NCBI RefSeq assembly: GCF_030269645.1
Contig: NZ_BSTR01000009.1
Span: 1 to 64,000, forward strand
Origin: Actinokineospora sp. NBRC 105648
Lineage (GTDB): Bacteria; Actinomycetota; Actinomycetes; Mycobacteriales; Pseudonocardiaceae
DNA: 64,000 bases
Direction of reading: 5' to 3'
The notes under the pieces are model-generated. The model did no database searches, was not told the origin of the DNA, and saw only the letters and a list, made by a program, of their open reading frames with translations. The translations under genes were made by a program, and so were the position numbers. Shown one piece after another: positions 35,216 to 44,656 of the stretch; position 1 is the first letter of the stretch; every line of letters begins with the position of its first letter.

Positions 35216-37105
35216 ATGCGCGTTCTGTCGGTCGACCTGGGCACGTCCAACACCGTCGCGGTGCTGTCCGCGCACGGCCTGCCACCCCGGGTGGTGGAGG
35301 TCGACGGGGCGGCCACCATGCCGTCGGCGGTGTTCGCCGCCGAGGACGGCACCCTGGTGGTCGGCCGCGACGCCGAGCGGCGGGCGCGGCTGGACCCGTC
35401 CCGGTTCGAGCCCAACCCCAAGCGCCGGGTCGACGAGGGCACGCTGCTGCTCGGTGACGTCGTGGTGCCGGTCGCCGAGGCGCTGGCCGCCGTGCTGCGC
35501 CGGGTGGCCGAGGAGACCAAGCGGCAGCTCAACGGCGCTCTCCCCGACGAGGTGCGCCTCACCCACCCCGCGCAGTGGGGTCCGGTGCGGCGCAACGTGC
35601 TGCTGTCCGCGGCGCGGCTCGCGGGGATGGGGTCGTCGCTCGTGCTGGTCCCCGAGCCGGTCGCCGCCGCCGCGCACTTCGCCGGGTTGGGGCACGCGTT
35701 GCCCGCCGGTCATGCGCTCGCCGTGTACGACCTCGGCGCGGGCACCTTCGACGTCGCCGTTGTCGCGGCCACGCAGAACGGGTTCTCGGTCTTGGCCGAG
35801 AACGGCCTACCGGACCTGGGTGGGCTGGACGTCGACCAAGCCCTCTTGGAGCACGTCGGTCGGTCTGTGTCGCACCGCGACCCGCGCGGGTGGCAGCACC
35901 TCTTGCGGCCGGAGACCACCGCGGACCGTCGTGCGCGGCGCGCGCTGCAAGAGGACGTGAAGGCCGCCAAGGAAGCGCTGTCGCGGCACCCGCAGACCGA
36001 GGTGCCGATGCCGGTGCCCTTCGACGACGTCTTGGTCACGCGCGTGGAGCTGGAAGCTCTTATCCGGCCCAGCCTCTTGCGCAGTGTCGAGGTTCTTACC
36101 GCCACCATCCGCGCTACGGGTCTTACGCCTGATCGGTTGGCAGGCATCTACCTTGTCGGTGGGTCGAGCCGGATCCCGCTCGTCGCGACCCTGATCGCGG
36201 AGCAGTTGCGGATCGTGCCGACGAGCCTGGACCAGCCCGAGACCGCCGTGGCACTGGGCGCCCACTTGGTGACCCGCGAGGGCATCAGCATGCGCACGGG
36301 CAGCGTCGCGCACACCCCGCCGAGCGGTTCGTTCCCGACTTCGAGCCAGCTCCCGCAGTCAGGTCAGCTCCCGCAAACCGGCCAGCTCGCGCAGTCTGGC
36401 CAGCTCTCACAGCCTGGCCAGCTCGCGCAGCCGGGTACCGGTCAGCTCCCGCAGTCCGGCCCGCCGAGCGGTTCGTTCCCGCAGGCGGGTCCGTCCAGCG
36501 GAGCCTTCCCGCAGCAGGGCTACCCCCTGCAGGCGCACTTCCCGACGCCTCCCCGCGCGGACACGCCCAAGTCGCGCAAAAAGCTCACCCTGGTGATCGC
36601 GGCGGGGGTGGCGCTCGTCTTGGCCGTCGTCGCGGGGATCTTCCTGCTCAAGCCGAGCGACGACCTCCCCACCGCCGCGTCCTGCCAGACCGAGGGGACC
36701 AAGGACGGTCAGGGCTTCACCGCGTGCCTGCGCCAGTTGGCCGGTGGCGTCGCCGACAGTGGGAAGTGCGCGGCAGGCGAATCACCCGCCGACGTCACCT
36801 GCGGGCTCGCCGACTCCTACCGCGTCAACTACGCCCAGGTGGGTTCGCAGGACGAGGCCAAGGCGCTGTTCGAGTCCGAGATCGGCGCGATGACCGAGGG
36901 CGACCACGTGCTGGCCGACTGGAAGGGCAACGGCCTCGAGGGCTCGTTCCGCGCGGGGGTCAGCGGCGGCAGCGGGGTCTTGGTCTTCACCGTCAAGGAC
37001 CGGCCGCTGGTCGGCTGGCTCTCCCGCACGCAGGCGCGCGACGACTTCACCCCGGACGCCATGGCCGACTTCTTCGCCGCGAGCGTCCAGCCCGGGACCT
37101 CCTGA
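35216..37105 (+). CDS. Membrane-anchored Hsp70-like ATPase with an outside domain (second of a pair)
   Basis: A 629-residue paralogue of the preceding gene. The ATPase (1-345) is nearly identical at its start ([20 protein letters not shown]) and keeps both phosphate loops and the [10 protein letters not shown] motif. The linker differs: short QLxQ-S/T-G repeats. A membrane helix lies near 452-480, preceded by the basic KSRKK stop, and a 150-residue outside domain with cysteines follows. Divergence is concentrated outside the ATPase, as expected if the two receptors see different ligands. Co-transcribed with the first copy. Confidence 0.8.
   Translation: MRVLSVDLGTSNTVAVLSAHGLPPRVVEVDGAATMPSAVFAAEDGTLVVGRDAERRARLDPSRFEPNPKRRVDEGTLLLGDVVVPVAEALAAVLRRVAEETKRQLNGALPDEVRLTHPAQWGPVRRNVLLSAARLAGMGSSLVLVPEPVAAAAHFAGLGHALPAGHALAVYDLGAGTFDVAVVAATQNGFSVLAENGLPDLGGLDVDQALLEHVGRSVSHRDPRGWQHLLRPETTADRRARRALQEDVKAAKEALSRHPQTEVPMPVPFDDVLVTRVELEALIRPSLLRSVEVLTATIRATGLTPDRLAGIYLVGGSSRIPLVATLIAEQLRIVPTSLDQPETAVALGAHLVTREGISMRTGSVAHTPPSGSFPTSSQLPQSGQLPQTGQLAQSGQLSQPGQLAQPGTGQLPQSGPPSGSFPQAGPSSGAFPQQGYPLQAHFPTPPRADTPKSRKKLTLVIAAGVALVLAVVAGIFLLKPSDDLPTAASCQTEGTKDGQGFTACLRQLAGGVADSGKCAAGESPADVTCGLADSYRVNYAQVGSQDEAKALFESEIGAMTEGDHVLADWKGNGLEGSFRAGVSGGSGVLVFTVKDRPLVGWLSRTQARDDFTPDAMADFFAASVQPGTS
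36347..36460 (+). repeat. 18-base tandem repeats in the second Hsp70 linker
   Basis: Five in-frame units of 18 bases run from 36347 to 36436, with a sixth at 36443-36460. Each encodes about Q-L-x-Q-S/T-G. The unit length and sequence differ from the 33-base repeats of the first paralogue, so the two linkers expanded independently. Confidence 0.85.
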
Positions 37106-37123
37106 GCCCGGAGCCCCCAGCCC

Positions 37124-37261
37124 TCAGCGCCTGCGGTTCCGGTTGCGCAGGGCGACCAGCCCGGTCACCAGGGCCGCCACCAGCACGGCGATCCCGACGA
37201 TGTCGAGCCACACCTGTTCGGTGGCGGTCGGTCCCTCGATCTGCAGCGCGAGCATCAGCAT
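37124..37261 (-). CDS. Small single-pass membrane protein, 45 residues
   Basis: The frame gives a short acidic start ([18 protein letters not shown]), one clean membrane helix ([20 protein letters not shown]) and a strongly basic tail (RNRNRRR). The helix-plus-positive tail is a good membrane-insertion signal and argues for a real gene. It is transcribed away from DUF3046 and towards the Hsp70 operon. No ribosome site is obvious and the family is not known to me. Confidence 0.55.
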   Translation of the reverse strand: MLMLALQIEGPTATEQVWLDIVGIAVLVAALVTGLVALRNRNRRR

Positions 37262-37303
37262 GCCCCGATTATGCGGATCCGGCGGCGCCTACACTCGGCC
37301 CCG

Positions 37304-37498
37304 ATGCGAATCACCGCCTTCCGAGCCATGCTCGCCGACGAGCTCGGTGCCCAGCGCGCCGACACCATCGCCCGCGACCACGTCTTCGGCGCCCTCGGGA
37401 ACCGCACGGTCGACCAGGCGCTGGACGCGGGCATCGCGCCCAAGGAGATCTGGCAGGCGGTCTGCGACGCCTTCGACGTGCCACCGGAACGCCGCTGA
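37304..37498 (+). CDS. DUF3046 family protein
   Basis: A 64-residue protein with the family blocks [15 protein letters not shown] and [26 protein letters not shown]. The M. tuberculosis homologue, Rv2738c, also lies directly upstream of recA. Function is unknown. The ATG at 37304 begins the conserved N-terminus. Confidence 0.85.
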   Translation: MRITAFRAMLADELGAQRADTIARDHVFGALGNRTVDQALDAGIAPKEIWQAVCDAFDVPPERR

Positions 37499-37519
37499 CC
37501 GGCGTGTCGGTCGGACAGG

Positions 37520-37535
37520 TCGAACACGTGTTCAC
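37520..37535. promoter_or_regulatory. SOS box upstream of recA
   Basis: TCGAACACGTGTTCAC contains the core GAAC-N4-GTTC of the actinobacterial LexA site; only the outer two bases of the right half differ from consensus. It lies 121 bases upstream of the recA start, a normal position for LexA control. Confidence 0.75.
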
Positions 37536-37655
37536 TACACTCCCATCCACAACGGCTCCGTTCGTCCACAGACCGGCGGTGCCCACCGACAATCGTCGGT
37601 CCCTGCCCGTAGCGTTCCGGCCGTGAGCACCAAACAGACTCGAGGTGGATCGAAG

Positions 37656-38696
37656 ATGGCACCAGCACCCGACCGGGACAAGGCGCTCGAACTCGCCCTG
37701 GCCCAGATCGACAAGAACTTCGGCAAGGGCTCGGTGATGCGGCTGGGCGAGGAGGGCCGCGCGCCGATCGCCGTCATCCCGACCGGCGCCATCGCCCTGG
37801 ACGTGGCGCTGGGCATCGGCGGCCTGCCCCGCGGCCGGGTGGTGGAGATCTACGGCCCGGAGTCCTCCGGTAAGACCACGGTCGCCCTGCACGCGGTGGC
37901 CAACGCCCAGCGCCAGGGCGGCATCGCGGCGTTCATCGACGCCGAGCACGCGCTCGACCCGGAGTACGCCAAGAACCTCGGGGTCGACACCGACGCGCTG
38001 CTGGTCTCCCAGCCGGACACCGGCGAGCAGGCGCTGGAGATCGCCGACATGCTGATCCGATCCGGCGCGCTGGACATCATCGTGATCGACTCGGTGGCCG
38101 CCCTGGTGCCGCGCGCCGAGATCGAGGGCGAGATGGGCGACAACCACGTCGGCCTGCAGGCCCGCTTGATGAGCCAGGCGCTGCGCAAGATCACCGGTGC
38201 GATGAGCAACTCGGGCACCACCGCGATCTTCATCAACCAGCTGCGCGAGAAGATCGGCGTGATGTTCGGGTCCCCGGAGACCACGACCGGTGGCAAGGCG
38301 CTGAAGTTCTACGCCTCGGTCCGCCTCGACGTCCGCCGCATCGAGACCCTCAAGGACGGCGGCGAGCCGGTCGGCAACCGCACCCGGGTCAAGGTCGTGA
38401 AGAACAAGGTCGCGCCGCCGTTCAAGCAGGCCGAGTTCGACATCCTCTACGGCAAGGGCATCAGCCGCGAGGGCTCGCTCATCGACATGGGCGTCGACCA
38501 GGCCATCCTGCGCAAGTCGGGCGCCTGGTACACCTACGAGGGCGACCAGCTGGGGCAGGGCAAGGAGAACGCCCGCAAGTTCCTGCTGGAGAACCCCGAC
38601 GTGGCCGACGAGATCGAGAAGCGGATCAAGGAGAAGCTCGGCATCGGCGCCAAGCTCGACGCCGACGAGACCGCCCCGGCCCCCGTCGAGTTCTGA
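37656..38696 (+). CDS. recA: Recombinase RecA
   Basis: A 346-residue strand-exchange and SOS co-protease protein. Walker A is GPESSGKT, Walker B is [10 protein letters not shown], and the DNA-binding loops include [23 protein letters not shown] and the [22 protein letters not shown] block. The sequence is continuous: no intein, in contrast to M. tuberculosis RecA. The start is ATG 37656 after GAGGTGG. The stop overlaps the recX start by one base (TGATG). Confidence 0.97.
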   Translation: MAPAPDRDKALELALAQIDKNFGKGSVMRLGEEGRAPIAVIPTGAIALDVALGIGGLPRGRVVEIYGPESSGKTTVALHAVANAQRQGGIAAFIDAEHALDPEYAKNLGVDTDALLVSQPDTGEQALEIADMLIRSGALDIIVIDSVAALVPRAEIEGEMGDNHVGLQARLMSQALRKITGAMSNSGTTAIFINQLREKIGVMFGSPETTTGGKALKFYASVRLDVRRIETLKDGGEPVGNRTRVKVVKNKVAPPFKQAEFDILYGKGISREGSLIDMGVDQAILRKSGAWYTYEGDQLGQGKENARKFLLENPDVADEIEKRIKEKLGIGAKLDADETAPAPVEF

Positions 38697-40129
38697 TGCC
38701 CGGCCCCGGCCGCGAGCACCCGTCCCGGGAGGCGAGCCCGACCACGGACTCGCCCTCCGGGTCCCCGGCCGCGGCCTGGTGGGACGACCCGGAGCCGGAG
38801 CAGGAGCCGCCCGCCGAACCGGCCCCCGCCGGGTGGTGGGCCACCCCGGCCACCCGCCCGGCCACCGACCCGGTCCCCATCGCGTGGTCGGAGCCGGACG
38901 ACGGCGCGACCCGCGCCGAGGCCGACACGGTGGCCGCCGGCGGGCACACCGAGCCGACCACCGCGGATTCCGCCGACTGGTGGGCCGACTCGCGCCCCTC
39001 AGCACGCGCGCCGAAGGCGGTCGCGGCAGGGAAGTCCCGGCCCAGACGCGGCGCTTCCACCGCGGCGGACACAAAGTCCACAAAAGACACGGCGGTCACC
39101 GAGGGTGCAGCGGCCACGGAGGCCGCAGAAGACACAGCGGCCACGGAGTCCATAGGGGACACTGCTCGGTCCGCCCGGAAACCGTTGTCCCGCAAGCAGT
39201 CTGGCGTGGGCGAGAAGCCTGCGGAGTCGGATTCCGCTCTGTCGTCGACCAGGGTCGGTGGGCGCCCGCTGTCGGGCGAGGAGCAACTGGAAGCGTTGCG
39301 GCGCCAGGTGTCCCGGCTGGCTCCGCGTCCGGCTGGGCAGCCGCGCGACGAGCCGAGGGCCGCGCCCAAGCGGCGGAGCAGCCGCCCGGCCGCGGATGAG
39401 CGCGCGGAGGCGAACTCGACCGCCGACGCCGTGGAGGAAGCCCGACCGACGAGGCATGGACGCACCGACCGAGCGCCTTCCGAGCGGCAGGCCGGTGCGC
39501 GCGCGGAAGTGAACTTACCTGTCGACCCCGTGGCGGAAACCCAACCAAAGCGGCGGAGACGCCCCGACCGAGCGCCCTTCGAGCGACCGTCCGCGGATCG
39601 CGCGAGCAGGCGCGAGAAGCGGGAGAGCGCTGAGGAGGATCCGGCGGCCAAGGCGCGGGACATCTGCTACCGGCAGCTCGCCGTGCGCGACCGCACGCGC
39701 GTCGAGCTGGAGCAGGTGTTGCGGCGCAAGGAGATCCCCGACGACATCGCCCAGGCCGTCATCGACAAGTTCGACGCCGCCGGGCTGATCAACGACGCCG
39801 CGTTCGCCGAGAGCTGGGTCCGCTCCCGGCACGAGCACCGCGGTCTGGGTCGCCGGGCGCTGGCCAACGAGCTGCGCCGCAAGGGGGTCGACGACGCCAT
39901 CGTCGCCGAAGCCGTCGAGGCGGTCGACAACGACGCCGAGGCCGAGCGCGCGGGCGCCCTGGTGCGCAAGAAGCTCGGCTCCGTGCGCAACCTCGAGGAC
40001 CAGGTGAAGATCCGCCGCTTGGTCGCCATGCTCGCCCGCCGCGGCTACGCCGAGGGCATGGCCTACCGCGTCGTCCGCGCCGAGCTGGACTCCGACGCCG
40101 CCGACGCGCTGGACACCCTCCCCGACTGA
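38696..40129 (+). CDS. recX: RecX regulatory protein with a ~315-residue N-terminal extension
   Basis: The RecX domain occupies about residues 316-477: [60 protein letters not shown] and the third helical repeat. RecX blocks RecA filaments. Family members are normally 150-220 residues, so this one is about twice as long. The extension is low in complexity, rich in Ala, Arg, Glu, Thr and Pro, with WWD/WWA motifs ([24 protein letters not shown]). Start overlap with recA supports ATG 38696. Confidence 0.88.
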   Translation: MPGPGREHPSREASPTTDSPSGSPAAAWWDDPEPEQEPPAEPAPAGWWATPATRPATDPVPIAWSEPDDGATRAEADTVAAGGHTEPTTADSADWWADSRPSARAPKAVAAGKSRPRRGASTAADTKSTKDTAVTEGAAATEAAEDTAATESIGDTARSARKPLSRKQSGVGEKPAESDSALSSTRVGGRPLSGEEQLEALRRQVSRLAPRPAGQPRDEPRAAPKRRSSRPAADERAEANSTADAVEEARPTRHGRTDRAPSERQAGARAEVNLPVDPVAETQPKRRRRPDRAPFERPSADRASRREKRESAEEDPAAKARDICYRQLAVRDRTRVELEQVLRRKEIPDDIAQAVIDKFDAAGLINDAAFAESWVRSRHEHRGLGRRALANELRRKGVDDAIVAEAVEAVDNDAEAERAGALVRKKLGSVRNLEDQVKIRRLVAMLARRGYAEGMAYRVVRAELDSDAADALDTLPD

Positions 40130-40710
40130 ACGACACCCCACCTCGGCGCTTGGGCACGGACTCTTGCTCCGCCCCTGAATGCCTTCCACCGACGTCTCAG
40201 CGCGAGCGTGGGTGCCCGTTGGGATGCCCCCAGGACCGGCACCGCACCGCTCAGACAACGCCTCCCGCGCCCGGACGGACCGCCGGATGTCTCGCCGGTG
40301 GCGGCCGCGCCTGAGCGCTCAGCCGACGCCTCAGCGCCCCGCGCAGGCTTCCCGCTCCGGATTCCCCGAACGGGCCTCCAGCTCACTGGGACGGCAGTCC
40401 AGGAGCGGCCGATCCACAGCCCCGAGCGGGCTCACCCGGAGACCTGAAGCACCCGCTCGGCGGGGACTTCGGGCGGTGCACACTTCAGTCACGCGCTGTG
40501 TTCACCGGGGCGGTGTGGTGTGATCGGCGACGCACTTTTTCCGGCTACCCCGGTCAGCGCCGACGGGCCTTGAGGGCCGGCCACAGTGGTCAGTCTCACA
40601 GCACCACCTTCGTGGCCCCTTCCCTTGGCGCGCAACGGTTCCACCTGCGCGAACGGATCTTCAACCGCGCGACCTGTGCGCGAGATCACACCCGTTGACC
40701 ATGGTCGGTA

Positions 40711-40727
40711 GTGGGTCGGTGACCCAC
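40711..40727. promoter_or_regulatory. Perfect 7-3-7 inverted repeat upstream of the sdh operon
   Basis: GTGGGTCGGTGACCCAC forms a seven-base perfect stem with a three-base centre. It could be a regulator binding site or a short RNA hairpin. It lies 133 bases upstream of the first gene of the operon. Confidence 0.4.
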
Positions 40728-40738
40728 CGGCACGTCGC

Positions 40739-40756
40739 TTGTGGTACTTGTCACAT
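40739..40756. promoter_or_regulatory. Candidate Rex-like redox operator
   Basis: TTGTG-N8-CACAT has the half-site spacing of Rex sites (TTGTGAA-N4-TTCACAA) with a mismatched centre. Rex senses NADH/NAD+ and controls respiratory genes in Streptomyces, which suits a site before succinate dehydrogenase. Match is partial and could be chance. Confidence 0.3.
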
Positions 40757-40859
40757 CTGCCGTTGCAAGGCACAGTCGGCGACGAGCGAGGCCTGATCCA
40801 CCGACGGCGACAACCGGATCAGGGCGTTCGCGAACGGGACCCGCGTACGGAGGTGCGAC

Positions 40860-41141
40860 ATGTCGAGTACGGAGATCAGTGAGCTGCAGCGGACCATCGG
40901 CCAGCTGCGGCATTGCGTCGGTGCGCTACGAGCCCGCTACGGCGACATCCCCGCCGTGCGCAGGCTCGCCAACGACATCGAGCGGATCGACATCGACGCC
41001 GCCGACTTCAGCGCCACGCCCACGGCGCCGGTGCCCAGGCAGGCCGCCGACGCCGAGGTCGTCGTCATCCCGGACACCCCGTACGACCCGGCGCTCTGGC
41101 ACGGCGCCGACGACGAGGGAGTCGGCGGCTACCAGCGCTAG
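40860..41141 (+). CDS. Hypothetical protein at the head of the sdh operon
   Basis: A 93-residue protein with an N-terminal amphipathic helix (TEISELQRTIGQLRHCVGALRARYG), probably coiled, then an acidic, Pro-rich C-terminal tail (DTPYDPALWHGADDEGVGGYQR). No membrane segment. ATG 40860 is preceded by GGAGGT. It lies 30 bases before the sdh membrane anchor gene, in the same direction. The family is not recognised; an accessory role to the dehydrogenase is inference from position alone. Confidence 0.7.
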   Translation: MSSTEISELQRTIGQLRHCVGALRARYGDIPAVRRLANDIERIDIDAADFSATPTAPVPRQAADAEVVVIPDTPYDPALWHGADDEGVGGYQR

Positions 41142-41171
41142 ACCCCACCACAGCTCAACGACGAGGACACG

Positions 41172-41954
41172 ATGACGTCAGGTGTTGGCGCCCCCGACCG
41201 GGCGAGTATCCCCGCGCGCACCCTGCGGACCGACCGGTGGTGGCTCCCGCCCCTGCTCACCAACCTGGGCCTGCTGACCTTCATCGCCTACGCGACCGTG
41301 CGCTCGTTCATGGGCAAGTGGTACGTCGTGGAGCAGTTCGGCTACCTGACGCCGTTCTACTCGCCCTGCCTGAGCGAGTCCTGCCTGCCGGGATCCAGCC
41401 ACTTCGGCACCCCGCTGCCCGAACTCCCGGGCTGGATCCCGCTGGGCTTCATCGCCCTGCCGTTCCTGCTCGGCTTCCGGCTGACCTGCTACTACTACCG
41501 CAAGGCCTACTACCGCTCGGTGTGGCAGTCCCCGCCCGCCTGCGCGGTCGCCGAGCCGCACGGCAGCTACTCCGGCGAGACCCGGCTCCCGCTGATCGTG
41601 CAGAACGCGCACCGCTACTTCTTCTACGTGGCGCTGCTCGTCTCGGTGATCAATACTTACGACGCCGTCGTGGCCCTCACCCACGGCCTCGGCTTGGGCA
41701 ACCTGGTCCTCATCCTCAACGTGGTGCTGCTCTGGGCCTACACGCTGTCCTGCCACTCGTGCAGGCACATCGCCGGTGGGCGGCTGAAGCACTTCTCCAA
41801 GCACCCCGTGCGCTACCGCGCCTGGACCCTCATCTCCAAGCTCAACGTGCGGCACATGCAACTGGCCTGGACGACGCTGGGCACGCTGGTGCTCACCGAC
41901 CTGTACGTGATGCTCGTCGCCAGCGGCGCCATCTCTGATCTGCGGTTCTTCTGA
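41172..41954 (+). CDS. sdhC: Succinate dehydrogenase membrane anchor subunit (Sdh1, Rv0249c type)
   Basis: A 260-residue integral protein with five hydrophobic segments: LLTNLGLLTFIAYATVRSF, GWIPLGFIALPFLLGFRLT, YFFYVALLVSVINTYDAVVAL, LVLILNVVLLWAYTL, and AWTTLGTLVLTDLYVML. Histidines in helices 3-5 (QNAHRYFF, CHSCRHIAG, NVRHMQ) can ligate two hemes. Conserved SESCLPGSSHFG and CYYYRKAYYR blocks match mycobacterial Sdh1. It fixes the catalytic subunits to the membrane for quinone reduction. Confidence 0.85.
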   Translation: MTSGVGAPDRASIPARTLRTDRWWLPPLLTNLGLLTFIAYATVRSFMGKWYVVEQFGYLTPFYSPCLSESCLPGSSHFGTPLPELPGWIPLGFIALPFLLGFRLTCYYYRKAYYRSVWQSPPACAVAEPHGSYSGETRLPLIVQNAHRYFFYVALLVSVINTYDAVVALTHGLGLGNLVLILNVVLLWAYTLSCHSCRHIAGGRLKHFSKHPVRYRAWTLISKLNVRHMQLAWTTLGTLVLTDLYVMLVASGAISDLRFF

Positions 41955-41988
41955 TCCGAACCGCCTGCGTGGAAGTCGAGAGGAACAT

Positions 41989-43899
41989 ATGACCGAGGTG
42001 GAGCGCCACTCCTACGACGTGGTGGTCATCGGGGCGGGCGGCGCGGGCCTACGGGCGGTGATCGAGGCCCGTGAGCGCGGCCTGCGGGTCGCGGTGGTCT
42101 GCAAGTCGCTGTTCGGCAAGGCGCACACCGTGATGGCCGAGGGCGGCTGCGCGGCGTCGATGGGGAACGCCAACTCCAACGACAACTGGCAGGTGCACTT
42201 CCGCGACACCATGCGCGGCGGCAAGTTCCTGAACAACTGGCGGATGGCCGAGCTGCACGCCAAGGAGGCCCCGGACCGGGTCTGGGAGCTGGAGACCTAC
42301 GGCGCGCTGTTCGACCGCACCGCCGACGGCCGGATCAGCCAGCGCAACTTCGGCGGCCACACCTACCCGCGGCTCGCGCACGTCGGCGACCGCACCGGCC
42401 TCGAGCTGATCCGCACCATGCAGCAGAAGATCGTCTCGTTGCAGCAGGAGGACTTCAAGGAGTCCGGCGACTACGAGGCGCGGATCAAGGTCTTCGCCGA
42501 GTGCACCGTCACCGAGCTGCTCAAGGACGGCGGCCGGATCGCGGGCGCCTTCGGCTACTACCGCGAGTCTGGTCGGTTCGTGCTCTTCGAGGCCCCGGCC
42601 GTGGTGCTGGCCACCGGCGGCATCGGCAAGTCGTTCAAGGTGACCTCCAACTCCTGGGAGTACACCGGCGACGGCCACGCGCTGGCGCTGCGCGCGGGCG
42701 CGACGCTGATCAACATGGAGTTCGTCCAGTTCCACCCGACCGGCATGGTCTGGCCGCCCAGCGTGAAGGGCATCCTGGTCACCGAGGGCGTGCGCGGCGA
42801 CGGCGGCGTGCTGAAGAACTCCGACGGCAAGCGCTTCATGTTCAACTACATCCCGGACGTGTTCAAGGGCCAGTACGCCGACGGTGAGCAGGAAGCCGAC
42901 CGCTGGTACACCGACCAGGAGACCAACCGCCGCACCCCCGACCTGCTGCCCCGCGACGAGGTCGCCCGGGCGATCAACTCCGAGGTCAAGGCCGGCCGCG
43001 GCTCACCGCACGGCGGGGTGTTCCTCGACATCGCCAGCAGGCTGCCCGCCGAGGAGATCCGGCGCCGGCTGCCCTCGATGTACCACCAGTTCAAGGAACT
43101 GGCCGATGTCGACATCACCGCCGAGCCGATGGAGGTCGGCCCGACCTGCCACTACGTGATGGGCGGCATCGAGGTCGACCCGGACACCGCCGCGGCCACC
43201 GTGCCCGGCCTGTTCGCCGCGGGCGAGTGCTCCGGCGGCATGCACGGCTCCAACCGGCTCGGCGGCAACTCGCTGTCGGACCTGCTGGTCTTCGGCAGGC
43301 GCGCGGGCCTGGGCGCGGCGTCCTACGTGGAGGGCCTGGCCGACCGGCCCGCGGTCGCGCAGTCCGATGTGGACTCAGCGGCCAAGATGGCGCTCGCGCC
43401 GTTCGACCCGCCCGCCGAGGGGGTCGAGGAGAACCCGTACACGCTGCAGAACGAGCTGCAGCAGTCGATGAACGACCTGGTCGGCATCATCCGCAAGGCC
43501 GAGGAGGTCGAGGCGGCGCTGGCCACCCTGCAGGAGATCAAGGGCCGGATCGCCGGGGTCGCCGTCGAGGGCCACCGCCAGTTCAACCCCGGCTGGCACC
43601 TGGCCATCGACCTGCGCAACATGCTCCTGGTCAGCGAGTGCGTGGCCAAGGCCGCGCTGATCCGCACCGAGAGCCGCGGCGGCCACACCCGCGACGACTT
43701 CCCGATGATGGACAACCAGTGGCGCAACACCCTGCTGGTCTGCTCGACCGAGGGCGACGCCGTCGTGCCGGACGTGGCGATCGCGCGCAAGGAGCAGGAG
43801 CCGCTGCGACAGGACCTGCTGGAGCTCTTCGAGCTCACCGAGCTGGAGAAGTACTACACCGACGGTGAGCTGGGCTCGCATCCGGCACGAAAGGACTGA
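41989..43899 (+). CDS. sdhA: Succinate dehydrogenase flavoprotein subunit
   Basis: A 636-residue FAD enzyme oxidising succinate to fumarate. The FAD fold VVVIGAGGAGLRAVIEA is N-terminal, the covalent-FAD histidine is in KAHTVMAEGGCAA, and active-site blocks HPTGM, GVRGDGGVL and HGSNRLGGNSLSDLLVFGRRAG are present. The SdhA C-terminal helical domain ends with RRGHTRDDFPMMD-like sequence (GGHTRDDFPMMDNQW). ATG 41989 follows GAGAGGA. It lies between the anchor and iron-sulfur genes; two bases separate it from sdhB. Confidence 0.95.
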   Translation: MTEVERHSYDVVVIGAGGAGLRAVIEARERGLRVAVVCKSLFGKAHTVMAEGGCAASMGNANSNDNWQVHFRDTMRGGKFLNNWRMAELHAKEAPDRVWELETYGALFDRTADGRISQRNFGGHTYPRLAHVGDRTGLELIRTMQQKIVSLQQEDFKESGDYEARIKVFAECTVTELLKDGGRIAGAFGYYRESGRFVLFEAPAVVLATGGIGKSFKVTSNSWEYTGDGHALALRAGATLINMEFVQFHPTGMVWPPSVKGILVTEGVRGDGGVLKNSDGKRFMFNYIPDVFKGQYADGEQEADRWYTDQETNRRTPDLLPRDEVARAINSEVKAGRGSPHGGVFLDIASRLPAEEIRRRLPSMYHQFKELADVDITAEPMEVGPTCHYVMGGIEVDPDTAAATVPGLFAAGECSGGMHGSNRLGGNSLSDLLVFGRRAGLGAASYVEGLADRPAVAQSDVDSAAKMALAPFDPPAEGVEENPYTLQNELQQSMNDLVGIIRKAEEVEAALATLQEIKGRIAGVAVEGHRQFNPGWHLAIDLRNMLLVSECVAKAALIRTESRGGHTRDDFPMMDNQWRNTLLVCSTEGDAVVPDVAIARKEQEPLRQDLLELFELTELEKYYTDGELGSHPARKD

Positions 43900-43900
43900 G

Positions 43901-44656
43901 GTGGCCTACAAGGCGAAGTTCAAGGTCTGGCGCGGCGACGCGGACTCCGGCGAACTGCAGGACTACCTCGTTGAGGTGAACGAGGGCGAGGTGGTCCTCG
44001 ACATCATCCACCGGCTGCAGGCCACCCAGACCCCGGACCTGGCGGTGCGCTGGAACTGCAAGGCGGGCAAGTGCGGCTCGTGCTCGGCGGAGGTCAACGG
44101 CAGGCCCAAGCTGCTCTGCATGACCCGGATGTCGACCTTCACCGAGGACGAGGTCATCACGGTGACCCCGATGCGCACCTTCCCGGTGATCCGCGACCTG
44201 GTGACCGACGTGTCGTTCAACTACACCAAGGCCAGGGAGATCCCGTCGTTCACCCCGCCCGCCGACCTCGCCCCCGGCGAGTACCGGATGCAGCAGGTCG
44301 ACGTCGAGCGCTCGCAGGAGTTCCGCAAGTGCATCGAGTGCTTCCTGTGCCAGAACACCTGCCACGTGGTGCGTGACCACGAGGACAACAAGGAGTCCTT
44401 CGCGGGCCCCCGCTACCTGATGCGGGTCGCGGAGCTGGAGATGCACCCGCTCGACGTCGCCGACCGGGTGGTCGAGGCGCAGGACCAGCACGGCCTGGGC
44501 TTCTGCAACATCACCAAGTGCTGCTCGGAGGTCTGCCCGGAGCACATCAAGATCACCGACAACGCGCTCATCCCGATGAAGGAGCGCGTCGCCGACCGGA
44601 AGTACGACCCGGTGGTGTGGCTCGGCTCGAAGATCTTCCGCCGCTCGAAGACGTGA
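43901..44656 (+). CDS. sdhB: Succinate dehydrogenase iron-sulfur subunit
   Basis: A 251-residue electron-transfer subunit. The [2Fe-2S] ferredoxin domain carries CKAGKCGSCSAEV and a distal cysteine in LLCMTRM; the C-terminal domain carries CIECFLCQNTC and CCSEVCPEH for the other clusters. The GTG at 43901 follows AAAGGA, two bases after sdhA. Its last 89 bases overlap the convergent EamA gene on the other strand. Confidence 0.95.
   Translation: MAYKAKFKVWRGDADSGELQDYLVEVNEGEVVLDIIHRLQATQTPDLAVRWNCKAGKCGSCSAEVNGRPKLLCMTRMSTFTEDEVITVTPMRTFPVIRDLVTDVSFNYTKAREIPSFTPPADLAPGEYRMQQVDVERSQEFRKCIECFLCQNTCHVVRDHEDNKESFAGPRYLMRVAELEMHPLDVADRVVEAQDQHGLGFCNITKCCSEVCPEHIKITDNALIPMKERVADRKYDPVVWLGSKIFRRSKT

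Larger units (their letters stand above)
40130..40859. other. 730-base intergenic region between recX and the sdh operon
   Basis: No convincing gene, RNA or repeat element is seen. Open frames across it are low-complexity Arg/Pro/Ser strings without homology. The half nearest the sdh operon holds a candidate Rex-like site and a perfect inverted repeat (separate entries). The half after recX (40130-40560) may be eroded coding DNA; no protein family is recognisable. Confidence 0.5.

Noticed and set aside
37656-38696. RecA intein as in M. tuberculosis
   Set aside because: The RecA sequence is continuous at 346 residues with all motifs at normal spacing.
40130-40560. Small genes in the recX-sdh intergenic region
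   Set aside because: Frames are low-complexity Arg/Ser/Pro strings, no ribosome sites, no family.
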